64,000 nucleotides of DNA from Odiellus spinosus (taxonomy: Eukaryota; Arthropoda; Arachnida; Opiliones; Phalangiidae): NCBI GenBank assembly GCA_963920705.1, contig OY987225.1, positions 33,643,458-33,707,457 of the forward strand, written 5' to 3'. Shown here in pieces: positions 12,001-22,840 of this stretch; the stretch's first letter is position 1, and each line of letters begins with the position of its first letter. The position numbers and the translations under genes were made by a program. Below the pieces are notes generated by a model. It saw only the letters and a list, made by a program, of their open reading frames with translations, was not told the DNA's origin and made no database searches.

Positions 12001-15000
12001 TATTTTAATTAATTTGGCCCTTATTTTAATTAGAGCTTTATTTTAAATAATTTGTGCTTTATTTTAATTAATTTTTGCTTTATTTTAATTAATTTTTGCT
12101 TTATTTTAATTAATTTTTGCTTTATTTTAATTAATTTTTGCTTTAATTAATTTGGGCTTCATTTTAATTAATTTGGGCTTTATTTTAATTATTTGGAGCT
12201 TCATTTTAATTATTTTAATAATTTTAAAATTAATTTTATTGGTTTTATTTGGGCTTAATTGTAATTTATTTATTTCATTATTTAATTGTAGAGTTTGGAT
12301 CTTTTACTGAAACAAATGTTCGATATCTTCACACGGGTGCACAATATCGAAGTTTTGGAAGCGTGTACTAAAACATACGCTGTCCTTTGCGCCGATCATC
12401 TGGCTATTCATTCAAGGAGCGCCGTAGCTCGAGGAACATTAATTGATCACTTAATTCAAAAATATCGATCGACTGTCAGTACTTATGGTCTATTGGTAAG
12501 TAACCTATTATAAATTCTCAATTTAATTTAATCCAAGGCTTAATTAAACTATTTAATTAATTGAAGAACCTTGATGAGGTAGACGAAGAAGCTTCCTTCA
12601 GAGTTAAAATTGCGATGGATAAAATTTGCGTCATGTATCAGTAAGTTTGTTTTATTTTGTCTTTCCTTTAATTAATTTGAGCTTTGCTTCATTTTAATTA
12701 ATTTAAAATTAAAAACCTCTTAGTTTTCTTAATAAGATTGATTGTTATAGTTGCCACGATCTGGGTCCTTACAATATTTGGAGGGAAATCTTTGATACTT
12801 GGGTCTTAAGTATCGTGAATAACGAAGAGCGTCCGCCATTGGAGGAAGTAGCGAAATCAGCCATTAATTGTTGTCACGTCGGACTTTTATGGGAGAGAAA
12901 CAATTTAGACGAGAGCGCACCCAATCCCGAACGAGTCGCTGCACTTGGTAACAATATACGCGAATTCATGAGAGTTATGCGGGAAATAATGACCACTTGC
13001 AACAAACCGTTGCTTCAAGAAGAAGTAAATATATTTCCTATAAAATCCTATACTTGTATTTCCAAATTATGTCCTATCTATAAAGTCCTACTCATGCAGC
13101 CGGGTGGTTCCATAATTCCTGTGAATTCCTACATTTTCTAATGTTCTATATTATCCTGTATTTCCTTGAAATGTCCTATATTATCCTGCACTTCCTTGAA
13201 ATGTCCTATAAAGTCCTATGGTTTTGAGTTAGTGACCTTAACCAAATACTTATCCTATCAAACCAAATTTTGTGTCCCGTATAATTCTAGTATTACTATA
13301 ATTGAAATTTATCACTGGGCTCCCTGAAATTGATTCTTTCGGCTGAATTCTCTAGGGAAAAACTTTTTAGAAAGATCCGGTGATTTTAAAATTAAACAAT
13401 CCACTTATCAGGTTTCATTCTCCCTTTAAGAAATTTATTTGTAAACCATTTATTTCAGGCGTACGTAACTATATGCGACAACTTGATGAACTATTCTAAA
13501 CTTTTGACGGACTCTGGTTCATCCGGATCAAAAGCTTTGCAACCCTTGGTTTATGAACCAGATTCATCTTTAACGCAAGCTTTAAGCGCCTTTGTGCAAC
13601 AAAAGGTCTTCATCGAAGAAGATGATGACGATCAGGATGAACACACCAAAATCGAAGAATTGCACAAAAGAAGAAATTTCTTAGCTTCTTTTTGCAAACT
13701 GGTCGTTTATAACGTTCTTCCCATCAAAACTGCTCATTCAATCTTCAAACATTACGTCAAAGTAACAGTCGAAATGAGAGGTCGGACACTTGCTATTTTC
13801 TTGAGATTTTGGGATTTCAAAATGATTTCAAAGTGATTTTGGGGAATGTGTATGGGATTTTGGCAAGTGTCCAACCCCTCGTGTCAAAAACAATTATTTT
13901 AATTGATTAAATTGATTTATTGTATCTTTTGTTTCATTCACCAATAGTTTTACAACGATTATGGCGATATTATCAAAGCTACATTGGGAAAAGCTCGAGA
14001 AATTAACAAAGTTATTTGCGCTAAAACGATGGCCCTTTCATTAACAACATTATTTGATGATCTTATTAGAGATCCGTCAACGGGAGTCGTTAGCAAATAC
14101 GACGAAAATTTCTTGTCAATTAAAGTAAATTAAAATTTTTATATCATTCTCTATTTCAAAATCATTAATTTTTAATTAATGCGATGTCCCTTTGTGTTTT
14201 TTTTTCTGGTAGGAATTGGCTAAAAGATTTGCTTTATCATTCGGACTTGATCAACAGAAAAACAAAGAAGCCGTTATGGCTTTACATAGGGAAGGGATCT
14301 CGTACGCCGTTAAGCATAATGAAAACACCGAAGTTCCCTTAGGAACTCCGCCTAATGTGGCTTTCTTGGAAATTCTATGCGAGTTCAATAATAAACTAAC
14401 CAAACCGGATAAACGTACCATGTAAGTATCAAGTTGTACTAATTTAAAATTATGATTTAGCGTAAAACCTAATGTTTAGAATGAAACTATTATTTTTGCC
14501 TTAATTTCATTATATCCTGTTAGATGTAGGCTTAATTTCAACAGACAAACTCTTGTTATATAAAAATCATTCTTAAATCTGAATTAGGCCTACTTTTAGC
14601 AGACGAACTCTTATATAGGAATTTTCTCTTGTATCTGAATCTGAATTAGGCCTACTTTTAGCAGACGAACTCTTATATAGGATTTTTTTCTGAATCAGGC
14701 CTATTTTTAGCAGACGAATTCTTATATCAAACTTTCCCTTAAAGGCCCCATCTGCTCAATAATTTTCCACTTTAAAATGCTCTTCCGTTATGCACACCGC
14801 CTGGCTTTGACTGTACAAATTGTTATGATCAATGTCGTCTGAAAAGCTAGAGAACGTGATTTTAAAGGGGCTATAAAAATCGCAGATAGTCCCTATAAAT
14901 CTCAATTAGGCCTATTTTTAGCTCAAAAACTCTGGTTATTCTAAGATTAACATTAAAACTGAATTATGCCTAGTTCTGACTAAGTTTTAGTAGAAACAGT

Positions 15001-15348
15001 CTGGTTATATTGAAATTGCAAAAAAACTTCTTTACATTTAATTATTTTTATATATTTTTAGATTGAGTGTCTTAGACCAAAGCCGTAAAATTCGTTTTCC
15101 CGGAACTCGCAGCGATGAATGGCAACCACTTTTAATGTACAGGAATAGTTTAGTTCAAGGTGATACTGATGTCGTTCAAGCTCGTCAACCAGGAAGGCAA
15201 TACAGAGGAAGAAAAAAGGTTGCGGATGATGGTGCGTAATTCAGACAGAATTAGTATCGAAAGAGGTAGAAACCTTATAAATTTAAACAATTTTATAGTG
15301 GGAGAAGATGATCATGATCCGGATTCTGAACCCGATGCTGATGCTTAA
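9014..15348 (+). CDS. SA: Cohesin subunit SA / stromalin (STAG)
   Basis: SA/STAG is the HEAT-repeat cohesin subunit that binds Rad21 and DNA in the nucleus. Sixteen exons: 9014-9099, 9186-9784, 10212-10363, 10437-10813, 10869-11091, 11355-11453, 11525-11644, 11714-11896, 12292-12495, 12567-12640, 12751-13024, 13459-13761, 13948-14124, 14213-14421, 15062-15231 and 15299-15348. Frames join without error to about 1,099 residues. An acidic N-terminus is followed by an RG-rich stretch ([19 protein letters not shown]). Conserved blocks are [34 protein letters not shown] and the stromalin conservative domain (FVHRYRD to [19 protein letters not shown]). Later blocks include LKDWEC-like [30 protein letters not shown] and FGLDQ. 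The last 67-bp intron (15232-15298) changes frame and leads to an acidic end, [14 protein letters not shown]. The tail after YRNSLV is much shorter than in vertebrate STAG1/2. Confidence 0.95.
11935..12240. repeat. AT-rich tandem repeat (ATTTTAATTAATTT + GGGCTT/TTGCTT)
   Basis: About thirteen imperfect units of some 20-22 bp fill most of SA intron 8. Two unit types are intermixed, one with GGGCTTT or GGCCCTTT and one with TTTGCTTT. It is a local slippage-type array with no coding meaning. Confidence 0.75.
13025..13458. repeat. SA intron 11: CCTATA-type short repeat and TTAA-MITE end
   Basis: The intron contains repeated TCCTATATTATCCTG / TTTCCTTGAAATG blocks (about 13070-13220, period near 48 bp). 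Near its 3' end it has TTCATTCTCCCTTTAA (13413-13428), the right terminus of the TTAA-flanked family seen at 54694-55261. No matching left end was found, so only a fragment or one-ended copy is claimed. Confidence 0.5.
14515..14730. repeat. TAGGCCTACTTTTAGCAGACGAACTCT repeat cluster
   Basis: Four diverged units of about 50-65 bp in SA intron 14, each with TTAGGCCTA, TTTTAGCAGACGAA and CTCTTATATAGGA. Related units with AGGCCTA and AGCAGACGA occur in ACSL intron 3 (33050-33370), so this is a dispersed, locally amplified repeat. Confidence 0.65.
14743..14894. mobile_element. TTAA-type MITE, family B, copy 1
   Basis: A 152-bp element in SA intron 14 that begins AGGCCCCATCTGC directly after TTAA (14739-14742) and ends GCAGATAGTCCCT. 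The interior has GCTTTGACTGTACAAATTG and GTCGTCTG, shared with copies at 27664-27945 and 28162-28290. The right-hand TTAA is eroded to ATAA. Confidence 0.65.
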
Positions 15349-15745
15349 CTTGTTTTTTCATTTATTTTTATTTGAACAAGTAGTTCAACAATTTTATCCC
15401 AGTTAGTGTTCATATTGTAAAAATAATTTATGTTGGTCAAAAATACAAAGCATGTATTAATCTTTTTGATATTAAAAGTCCAAAATATTAATTAATATTA
15501 AAATTATTAATCATGCATGGTGAAATATAAATTTAGTTATCTTTTATTTTAGAGAATGATACTTAATGGTTTTAAACCAATTTTGATACTTTAAGTTGTT
15601 AACCTGTTTATTTAGGAATTATTATCATTATTTTCAGCCCTTTCATGTCTGACTTTTCAAATGTCCAGTTATAAAAAAGAAATATGTAATATTTCTCGCC
15701 CTGTTCAAGCTCAAGATTTTTTGTTGGGGGTGAAAGGGGAAAGAC
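15349..15745. other. SA 3' flank, no gene seen
   Basis: AT-rich sequence downstream of the SA stop codon, presumably 3' UTR and spacer. I see no clear AATAAA in the first 300 bases and no coding signal. It ends at the 8-bp duplication GGAAAGAC (15738-15745) that flanks the P-like transposon. Confidence 0.5.
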
Positions 15746-17620
15746 CATAGACATATGAAAAATAAGCTAGACCCACTGCCCTATGGGGGGGGTACGTCAG
15801 ACCCAGGTGGCTGCCATTTGAGGGACAATCCGTTTTCCGCGCCATCTGACGGGCGAGAACTGAATTATTTAATTCACTTTCGCCCCCATATGAGCAACCC
15901 CCTACATGTGTATGCTCGCGCCATCTGATGCTACGAATAAAAACTAAAATATGGCGAACACGTATTTCGTCTGCTATAAAAGCCGAAAGCACAGATATTG
16001 TTGAAAATTTTATATTTCTTGCCTCCGTTGTAACGGAAGCAACGTTATTTTAGATTCCTGATTCCTTTTATTATTGTTATAATTAATATTATTAGGATGC
16101 TACTTGTTAGTTTTAGTAAAAGAAGATTTATGTACCGGCGTTGAAAAGAATCCACAAAATAAATTACAGGGAAGCAGAATTATAAAGGTATTTAACAGGC
16201 TTTATTTCCCTTCAAACAAAAATAATTTTGATAGTTATGTCTAATGGCTTGCTTTTTTAATTGTAGGTTCTTATCTTTGGCTATTTTGTGAAGGCGAACC
16301 TTTGCGTACAAATTAATAATGTTTTTCATTAATCTATTACGATACCAACTTCAAAATCGAACATGTGCTCTTGAAGCTCGCTAAATACATTTGCATTTAC
16401 CAACTTTCGCATAACAGCAATTTCAATGGATAGTGAAATGTTTTTTGATTTCATATCAACAGAAACGTTTTGCCGAATGTATGACTCTGTCAAAGCGCAG
16501 ATTTGTAAAACACTTTTTGATGGCTGTTTTAATCCTCCATTAAGGATTAAATAAATTCTATGTCCCATTGGATTCGCAGGATTTGAGAAACTGGGGTCCA
16601 AATATTCTGTATCCAAATTTGCTCCCAATGTTTTGGCCATAGTTAAATTGCTGCTTAAGCCGTCGCTAACCAAAGGCACGCACTTAACTCCAGTGGCGTT
16701 GATCCTGGCTAAACATTCTTTCACAAGCTGCGTCAAGAGCCGCCCGGTGTACCATCAAGCAAGAAATACCCAAGAGGTATTTTCCAACTACAGTTGATAG
16801 CTACTAACATAAATACCAAAGTCCTGTGACGCAATAGTTTGGCTATCTCGGCTGTTATTGGAAACCATATCCCAGCAAACACAAAAGGTCCCAAGAGCAT
16901 CCGATATGCCATAGTCAACGAAGCCGGAGAAGTATTCCCCGCACCATCCCTCTACGTTATTTTTGCACAATCAACCACTTAATTTTAGTTATTAACCTTT
17001 GTTGGAACAATATTATCTCTAAGATAGTGTTTTCCGTTTTGAACATAAATTTCTTGCTCCTGGAAATGTTCACTACGCACTGAATCATATGAAGATGGAT
17101 TCCAATTGTCTCGATCTACCACAGCTATCCATTTTCTTTGCAACTCACTATTGCCCAGAAGAAATCTTAATAATAAAAATGCACCTCGGTTATTGTACAT
17201 TTTGATTATATTAAAATGTTTTTTTATACCTATGAAATGAACACTTTTGTTCCTTCCCGACTCTCTTATTGCGTTTACATTGCAAAAAGCACAACTTTTA
17301 ACCATTTTTAGTCTTCTATTATTTCGCCTTTACCCAAGCTCTCAAACCTCAAAAAGTTGCTTAATCATTTTGTAATTTCCCGCGCTTTTGCTTTTACTCA
17401 AATGGCCTATTAGCATCTTTAGGTTTCCCGCGCTTTCATAAACGAGAATTCATCCCTTCAAATTTCCCGCGGTTTTTCCCTTTTAAAGTGTCTGATCCTT
17501 CTTGACTAGATGGCGCTAAATACATAATGTCCCTCAAATGGCAGCCTTCGGTTCCCGACGTTTTCCCCCCCCCCGGTTGGCCGTGAGGGTAGTGGATCTA
17601 GCTTATTTTTCATATCTATG
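15746..17620 (-). mobile_element. P-element-like (THAP) DNA transposon, defective
   Basis: A 1,875-bp element flanked on both sides by GGAAAGAC (15738-15745, 17621-17628), an 8-bp duplication as made by P elements. The termini are inverted: CATAGACATATGAAAAATAA at the left and the complement of CATAGATATGAAAAATAAG at the right. Similarity continues with AGCTAGAYCCACTRCCCT and, after a G-rich gap, with GGCTGCCATTTGAGGGACA at about 15809-15827 and its complement at 17528-17546. The arms are thus about 85-100 bp. Inside, on the minus strand, is a THAP-domain transposase remnant (see 16329-17305). Confidence 0.85.
16329..17305 (-). pseudogene. Broken THAP / P-type transposase
   Basis: Reading the minus strand, 17305-16985 encodes a THAP-like domain starting MVKSCAFCN (the C-x2-C pair), with RKWIAVVDRDNWNPSSYDSV and EHF, then a VPT box. 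The third zinc ligand is missing: VRSEHF stands where VCSEHF is expected. A poorly conserved insert in the domain may be an intron or damage. Transposase pieces follow in different frames: FSGFVDYG (16970-16788), LVFMLVAINCSWKIPLGYFLLDG (16918-16733), and LVKECLARI...SDG with HRIYLIL (from 16736). At HRIYLIL the sequence jumps to GGLKQPSKSVLQI, normally C-terminal, so the catalytic middle appears deleted. Two frameshifts, a lost ligand and an internal deletion indicate a dead copy. Confidence 0.8.
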
Positions 17621-17646
17621 GGAAAGACATAAGTTGTTAGTTACAT

Positions 17647-19248
17647 CATAGCCTCCTCGATCACGCGCTTCGGCTGCGCTCGCGCTATAGAAGCCCCGGC
17701 AATCGGCCGAAAATCGCGAATAAATGAATTCTCGAGATTTACAAAACTCCCCCAAACTGATGCACGTCTCAAAGGGGGGAAACTGATCAAATTTGAAGGG
17801 TTTTGCCCTTTTCAGGTCTTTAATGATTTTTAAAAGCCACAATTAAAATATATGTTTTGAAAATTAGTTTATTTTATCTCCCTAACAAAGTTTCATAATT
17901 TTAGGGTGATTAGTTTTTAAGTAAAAAATTAAAGATCAACGTAAGATTGTAGCGTGTGCAAAGCTTTACCGCGTACAATTTGGTGCTTCAACCATTAACT
18001 CGGGTAAGTTTTGAAATTTTGGGAGAGACGTTTTCCTGGCATTTTCCAAATGCCATACATAGGTATTTAACTATAATGATAATAGATTAGTGTTAATCTA
18101 CTCTCATTATAGTTACATACCTATGTACGGCGTTTTGAAAACGGCAAAAAACTTCTCTCCCAAAATTTCACAACTTACACGCTACCACCTTACTTTGATA
18201 ATTAAAATTTGTATTTATATTGTATAATTTAAATTTATCACCCTAAAATTACGAAATCTGGTTAGGGAAATATTTCGGCTTACAACCCTAGATTAGATTA
18301 AATAACTAGGTTTGGAAAAAATGTTGTTCGGGGCAATCTTATATTGGTATAGTTTTATATATTTTTTACAACATATTGATACTACTACTATTATCATAGG
18401 TTTAGATGGTGGTGAATGTTTTAAATTTAAAGAGAATCTCAAATTATTTGGGGACTCTCATTCCACAATGCTATTGTTTACGAAAATATTAAGGGATTTC
18501 TTACAAGTTGTACAAGAATGTGATGTGCTACTAGGAAATAAATACCCATCATAGAGCTCTTAAAATTTTTAGACAACTGTATCCTACGAAAAGACAAGAG
18601 AGGACCGCCGTATTTAGATTTTCGCGCCGAAACAGGGAAGAGTGGTTTGAAAACAGTTGTCCCGAATTACCCGGCTTCAAAATTTAGTAATTTCTCTCTC
18701 TTATCAATTCTCACAATTGCAACCTTATTAATTTTAACACTTGTTTTTGAGTAAAATAGTATATTGTCATAGAATAAAAATCAAATCAGAGGGTGAAATT
18801 AGAATATAAGTTTTCAAATAGCATCTACAGCGTGACTGCAGTGCCTGTGTTAATGGATCAAGGCTTTAGATTTAAAAAGAACCCCGCGCAATAGGTGAAA
18901 ACCACAAAAAGCTCCGTCAGTAAAGAAAAATAATAGGTTCGCTAGTTTCAACAATTATTAACGCCAAATCTGTAATTCTCAAAGGCTTGGAATTAATTTG
19001 TAAATTATCCTTACATACTTAATTAGATGTGGTTAAAAAATCAGGAAGCTGGAGCGTAAATTTAAAAATTTAGACAAGAATTTGTTTCTCCCCTCGACTT
19101 TTCCCCCCTACATTTTAGTGCTTTTTCGCGCCGGCTTTTGGGGGAGTTTTAATTTCCCATTTATTCTCTCAAACACATGTTAATTTTTTTCTTTGCCGGG
19201 GCTTCTATAGCGCGAGCGCAGCCGAAGCGCGTGATCGAGGAGGCTATG
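17647..19248. mobile_element. TIR element with 57-63 bp termini, 7-bp flank repeat
   Basis: The left arm starts CATAGCCTCCTCGATCACGC and its near-identical reverse complement ends at 19248; the arms agree over about 57 bp, through GCTATAGAAGCCCCGGC. GTTACAT flanks both sides (17640-17646, 19249-19255). The CATAG terminus is shared with the P-like element 20 bp to the left, suggesting but not proving the same superfamily. The interior is 1.5 kb with no recognisable transposase. One 80-residue open frame (18312-18554) contains IIIGLDGGECFKFKENL, which I cannot assign. A palindromic element is nested at 17877-18270. Confidence 0.7.
17877..18270. mobile_element. Nested long palindrome (possible MITE)
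   Basis: The outer arms CCCTAAC...TTTTAGGGTGA (17881-17910) and their complement (18237-18269) match with few mismatches. Inner arms from GTAAGTTTTGAAATTTTGGG (18004) to the complement ending at 18178 pair over about 80 bp around a short loop near 18090. The whole looks like one folded element inserted into the host TIR element. There is no coding capacity. Confidence 0.65.
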
Positions 19249-19929
19249 GTTACATAAAGGACGCGTCCTCGGCGGCAAGTTTACCTAAAGTGCCGACTGT
19301 GCCGGTAGTGAATAGGACGTTTTAAGTTGATTTTTGAAACTAATTACGACTGTAAAAGTGTAATATCAACGAACAAGTAGTCGAAGAATCTAAAGTAATT
19401 ATCAGTAATTATTAAAATTCATTTTTATCAGTGAAAGAGTGTAATAAAAGTTATTTTGACTAAGCCTCGGTCAATGTCACGCCACCTCAGGTCGTGGAGA
19501 GGGGTAAGGGAGTGGGTGACCCGGCTACCCTCCCCTTTTGCAATAATTTTGAAAATTTTAACTATAATTTTCCTCCATATATGCGTAATATTTAAACATT
19601 TTTTTTAAAATATAATTGACTTAACTATAAATGCCAATTTTTCTTATGGCAGTGAGTGACTTTTGACCCTTATGAAACATAACTTTTAAATACCCTTAAT
19701 TATTTTTAATAAATTACCAAGAAGTATTCAAAGTTAAGACTGGTAAATTCATCTTATAATTTGACCTATTACCTTGATTACTTTTTACATTATCTTATCA
19801 ATATTGTGTCTACTCAAAAAACACTAGAGAAAAGGTCTACAATTACCTCTCTCGAAATCAAAGATAAAGATGCAACTCTGATTTTGCGTAAACACCTCTT
19901 ATACATGACAACCTTTCTTTTCTTTTTAG

Positions 19930-19984
19930 ACTATCTGCTGAGCCAGGCGTGATTATATTTCGAGGAGAGATCGTTTCGAGTTGG
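19930..19984 (+). other. Candidate noncoding leader exon, possibly of ACSL
   Basis: A pyrimidine-rich tract ending TTTCTTTTCTTTTTAG is followed by 55 bases and then a strong donor, GGTAAGA, at 19985. No protein family is recognisable. It could be a 5' UTR exon of the downstream ACSL gene; transcript evidence would be needed to connect them. Confidence 0.3.
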
Positions 19985-21538
19985 GTAAGATTTCAATCGT
20001 TTCATTTATTCGATCGTATGTTGCTGCTATTGCGTCTTTTACTGATAAAATTTTACGACTTGGAAGAATACGTAGGAAATTTATAGATAATTTTGTAGTT
20101 TAAATGAAAATGCTTAAGGATCTTTCGTATTTCCCTCAAAAGTTCCTTGTTCAGAAAAAAAAAGTTTCCTTTTAGCAATCATGGTAGAGAAGGTTTCGTT
20201 TCCTTTAGTTTTGGTTACGCAAGATTTTTCAGTATGTCATTATGTTTTTAAACCATTTTATGATAAATCTACAAAACCCTATTTGGCTAGGTTACGATAT
20301 TCAGATGGTTATGGGCTATTTAGGACCTGGGAAGTTGAGGAAAAAATACTTAAAAAATGAAAAACCAGCGGAAATGTGAGGAAAAATGTATTTTAAAATT
20401 TCCATATTCAAATCCCATGGTATTCTTAACCAAATCTGTATCCTATGATCCTATCCAGCCTATGGGATTTTAACACAGTGATTTGAAAGTTTCAAATAAG
20501 TTTTTTTTCGCACTTCTGCTGGTCGTAGATTTTTTAAGTATTTTTTTCTGTACTCCCCAAGTCCTAATTAGTCAATATTCATCCTAATTCTCTAACCCTA
20601 TTTAACTAAGCCACTAGGGGTAAAAAATATTTTAGATAAGTCTGTAAAATTAATTTACTATCTTAATATAGTAAAACACACTGAGTTATATGGTTAGATA
20701 TTTACAATTTAGTGCCTATTAGGCTGTTAGAGTGAAGAGACTCGCAGTCTTAAACTCTTAACTTAACCCCAAATGAGCCCTTGAACTGAAATCACTCGAA
20801 AGTAAAAATAGACAACGTTATCCATCGAAGATGTCAAAAACCTCGCAACATATAGCTTTATCAATACGCTTATAATTTTAGAGTGGTTTGGAAAAAAACA
20901 AATCGTAAGATAATGCGAGGACTTCTTTTGAGAAAGGGATAGGAGTTTTATGTATAGAAATTATTGAAGCTTGACTTTTTTACAGATTTCCGAAAAACTA
21001 TAATCATAAACTGCTAGCCAAAAATTTTTTCGTAGCTCATTAGAGAAAATATAACTCTTTCTTCAAGTTTCGTAATATTTCAAATTTTTTTGTTGGGCAT
21101 AAAAACTGGATCTGCTAGCGTAAAAAACTATATTTAAGGGGTTTTGAATCGGTTGGATGGTATTTGGTATTTTCAAGGTCAATCAGAGATAAATAGGGGT
21201 ATGGAAAACTAAGGAGAAATGAAAAGGAAACTTACGTCTACTAATACAAGGATTGATTCCTGAAAGCTATAAGATAGGGGAACATGTAATATATACTTTC
21301 TGTAACTTGTAATTACCTTAATAATTTATAAACCAGATACAAACTTCTTCTACATTGCGGGGATTTTTTTCCCTCTTTCGCTACAATACTCAGAGAAAAG
21401 ATCAGTGACTTAAGATAACAAAACCTTGAAAATTTTAAGAGATATTCCTTCCTTTTAGTTTGCTTTTTTAAATCTCAAAAAGATATAGGTATAACGAAAA
21501 TTCGTTATGCATTGATTAGTTTTATATTTGCTACTTAA

Positions 21539-22068
21539 AGGGAGAATGCAACTTTGCCATAAAGTAATTTTTCTATCTATTCCATTTTCGTTTAAAGGGA
21601 GACGTGCAGCAAAATATTCTACAAAAATATATAAGTTTTCTTGCATAGAGGATTTATCCTGCTTTTTTCGAGAGATATGTAAATTTTCAGAAAAGTTTAG
21701 GTGGCTAAATTTTTAACCCATTTTACTCATGCGGCTGAATTGTAGTTCTCTCTTGAGCAAAGGGCGCCCACACCAATCTTGATTTAATTAATTTTAATGA
21801 AAACTTGCGCCAAATCTTGTGATGTTCCTAATTTTTACTGAGAAGGTCCATTTGAGATAGACCCCCCCGCAAGTGGCTCCAATGAGAGTTGGATATCTCA
21901 TGGTTATAAACAAACCAGTCTCTGTCAAATCACGCCGATAGTAAATCTTAAAACTAGGCTCAATAACAACGAGATATCAAACTCATGGATCCTTGCTAAG
22001 CCAAATTAACCAATAACTTGCGCTATAAGAAATCGATAGAAAATTACAGCTTGGGTTGTATTCTCCCT
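21539..22068. mobile_element. TTAA-type MITE, family A
   Basis: Begins AGGGAGAATGCAA after TTAA (21535-21538) and ends TTGTATTCTCCCT before TTAA (22069-22072). The interior includes ACAACGAGATATCAAACTC and ATGGATCCTTG..TAAGCC, shared with the copies at 50270-50460 and 55599-56215. A second TTTAAAGGGAGA at 21591 hints at internal rearrangement. Confidence 0.6.
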
Positions 22069-22600
22069 TTAACCGCGTTATAAAAATAACTTATCCTTGT
22101 AAGTTAGACTATCAAAAACATTTAATTTTATCACAAAGACTGTCGCGTCAAAGCGGTAACTCTTATTAATTTTTCAAGTAGGGCAAAAGCTCTTAAGATT
22201 TAAACTTGTCAAGGGGTTTTGTTACGTATTTTATCAGGTAGATAAATTTAATTACGCAAAACAAGCCTTAACCACCCGCGTTGCGAAATTCTATCTAGTT
22301 ATCAATGCTTTTTTATTATTTTTATCTCCTTGAGCACTAAGGTCTGAAGTTAAATTGCGGAAATAATTGACAAAAAAAAAAAAAAAAATTATTGTGAAAG
22401 TTTTAATTAACTCCAAATTTAAATTGGGGGGGGGGGGGGGGGCTTCCAACTTTGCTACTGGAAAAATCGAGTTTAAAAATTGTTTTCAATTTAATTTTGA
22501 GCAATTATCTCGTGGATTTACTTGATCGGAGATAGAAGTGAGGGTGAAGAAGAAAAATGATTTATTTTATCGATTTTTGCGTCAAAAAGTTGTTTTGTGT

Positions 22601-22840
22601 AGAAAAACATTCAGAATTGTACAAAAATTCAAAACCTTATAGAAAAACATTCAGAATTGTACAAAAATTCAAAACCTGATAGAAAAACATTCAGAATTGT
22701 ACAAAAATTCAAAACCTAATAGAAAAACATTCAGAATTGTACAAAAATTCAAAACCTGGTAGAAAAACATTCAGCATTGTACAAAAATTCAAAACCTGAT
22801 AGAAAAACATTCAGAATTGTACAAAAATTCAAAAACCTGA
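22601..22840. repeat. 40-bp tandem repeat, six copies
   Basis: Six head-to-tail units starting AGAAAAACATTCAGAATTGT with only one to three differences each. There are no spacers, so this is a minisatellite and not a CRISPR-like array. It lies in the gene-poor interval upstream of ACSL. Confidence 0.9.

Noticed and set aside
15160-15348. A separate 62-residue gene at the end of SA
   Set aside because: Its end is the real last SA exon, reached by a 67-bp GT-AG intron; the beginning is an out-of-frame reading of SA exon 15.
22601-22840. Regular 40-bp repeats resembling a CRISPR array
   Set aside because: The units are contiguous with no unique spacers, and the genome is eukaryotic; it is a minisatellite.
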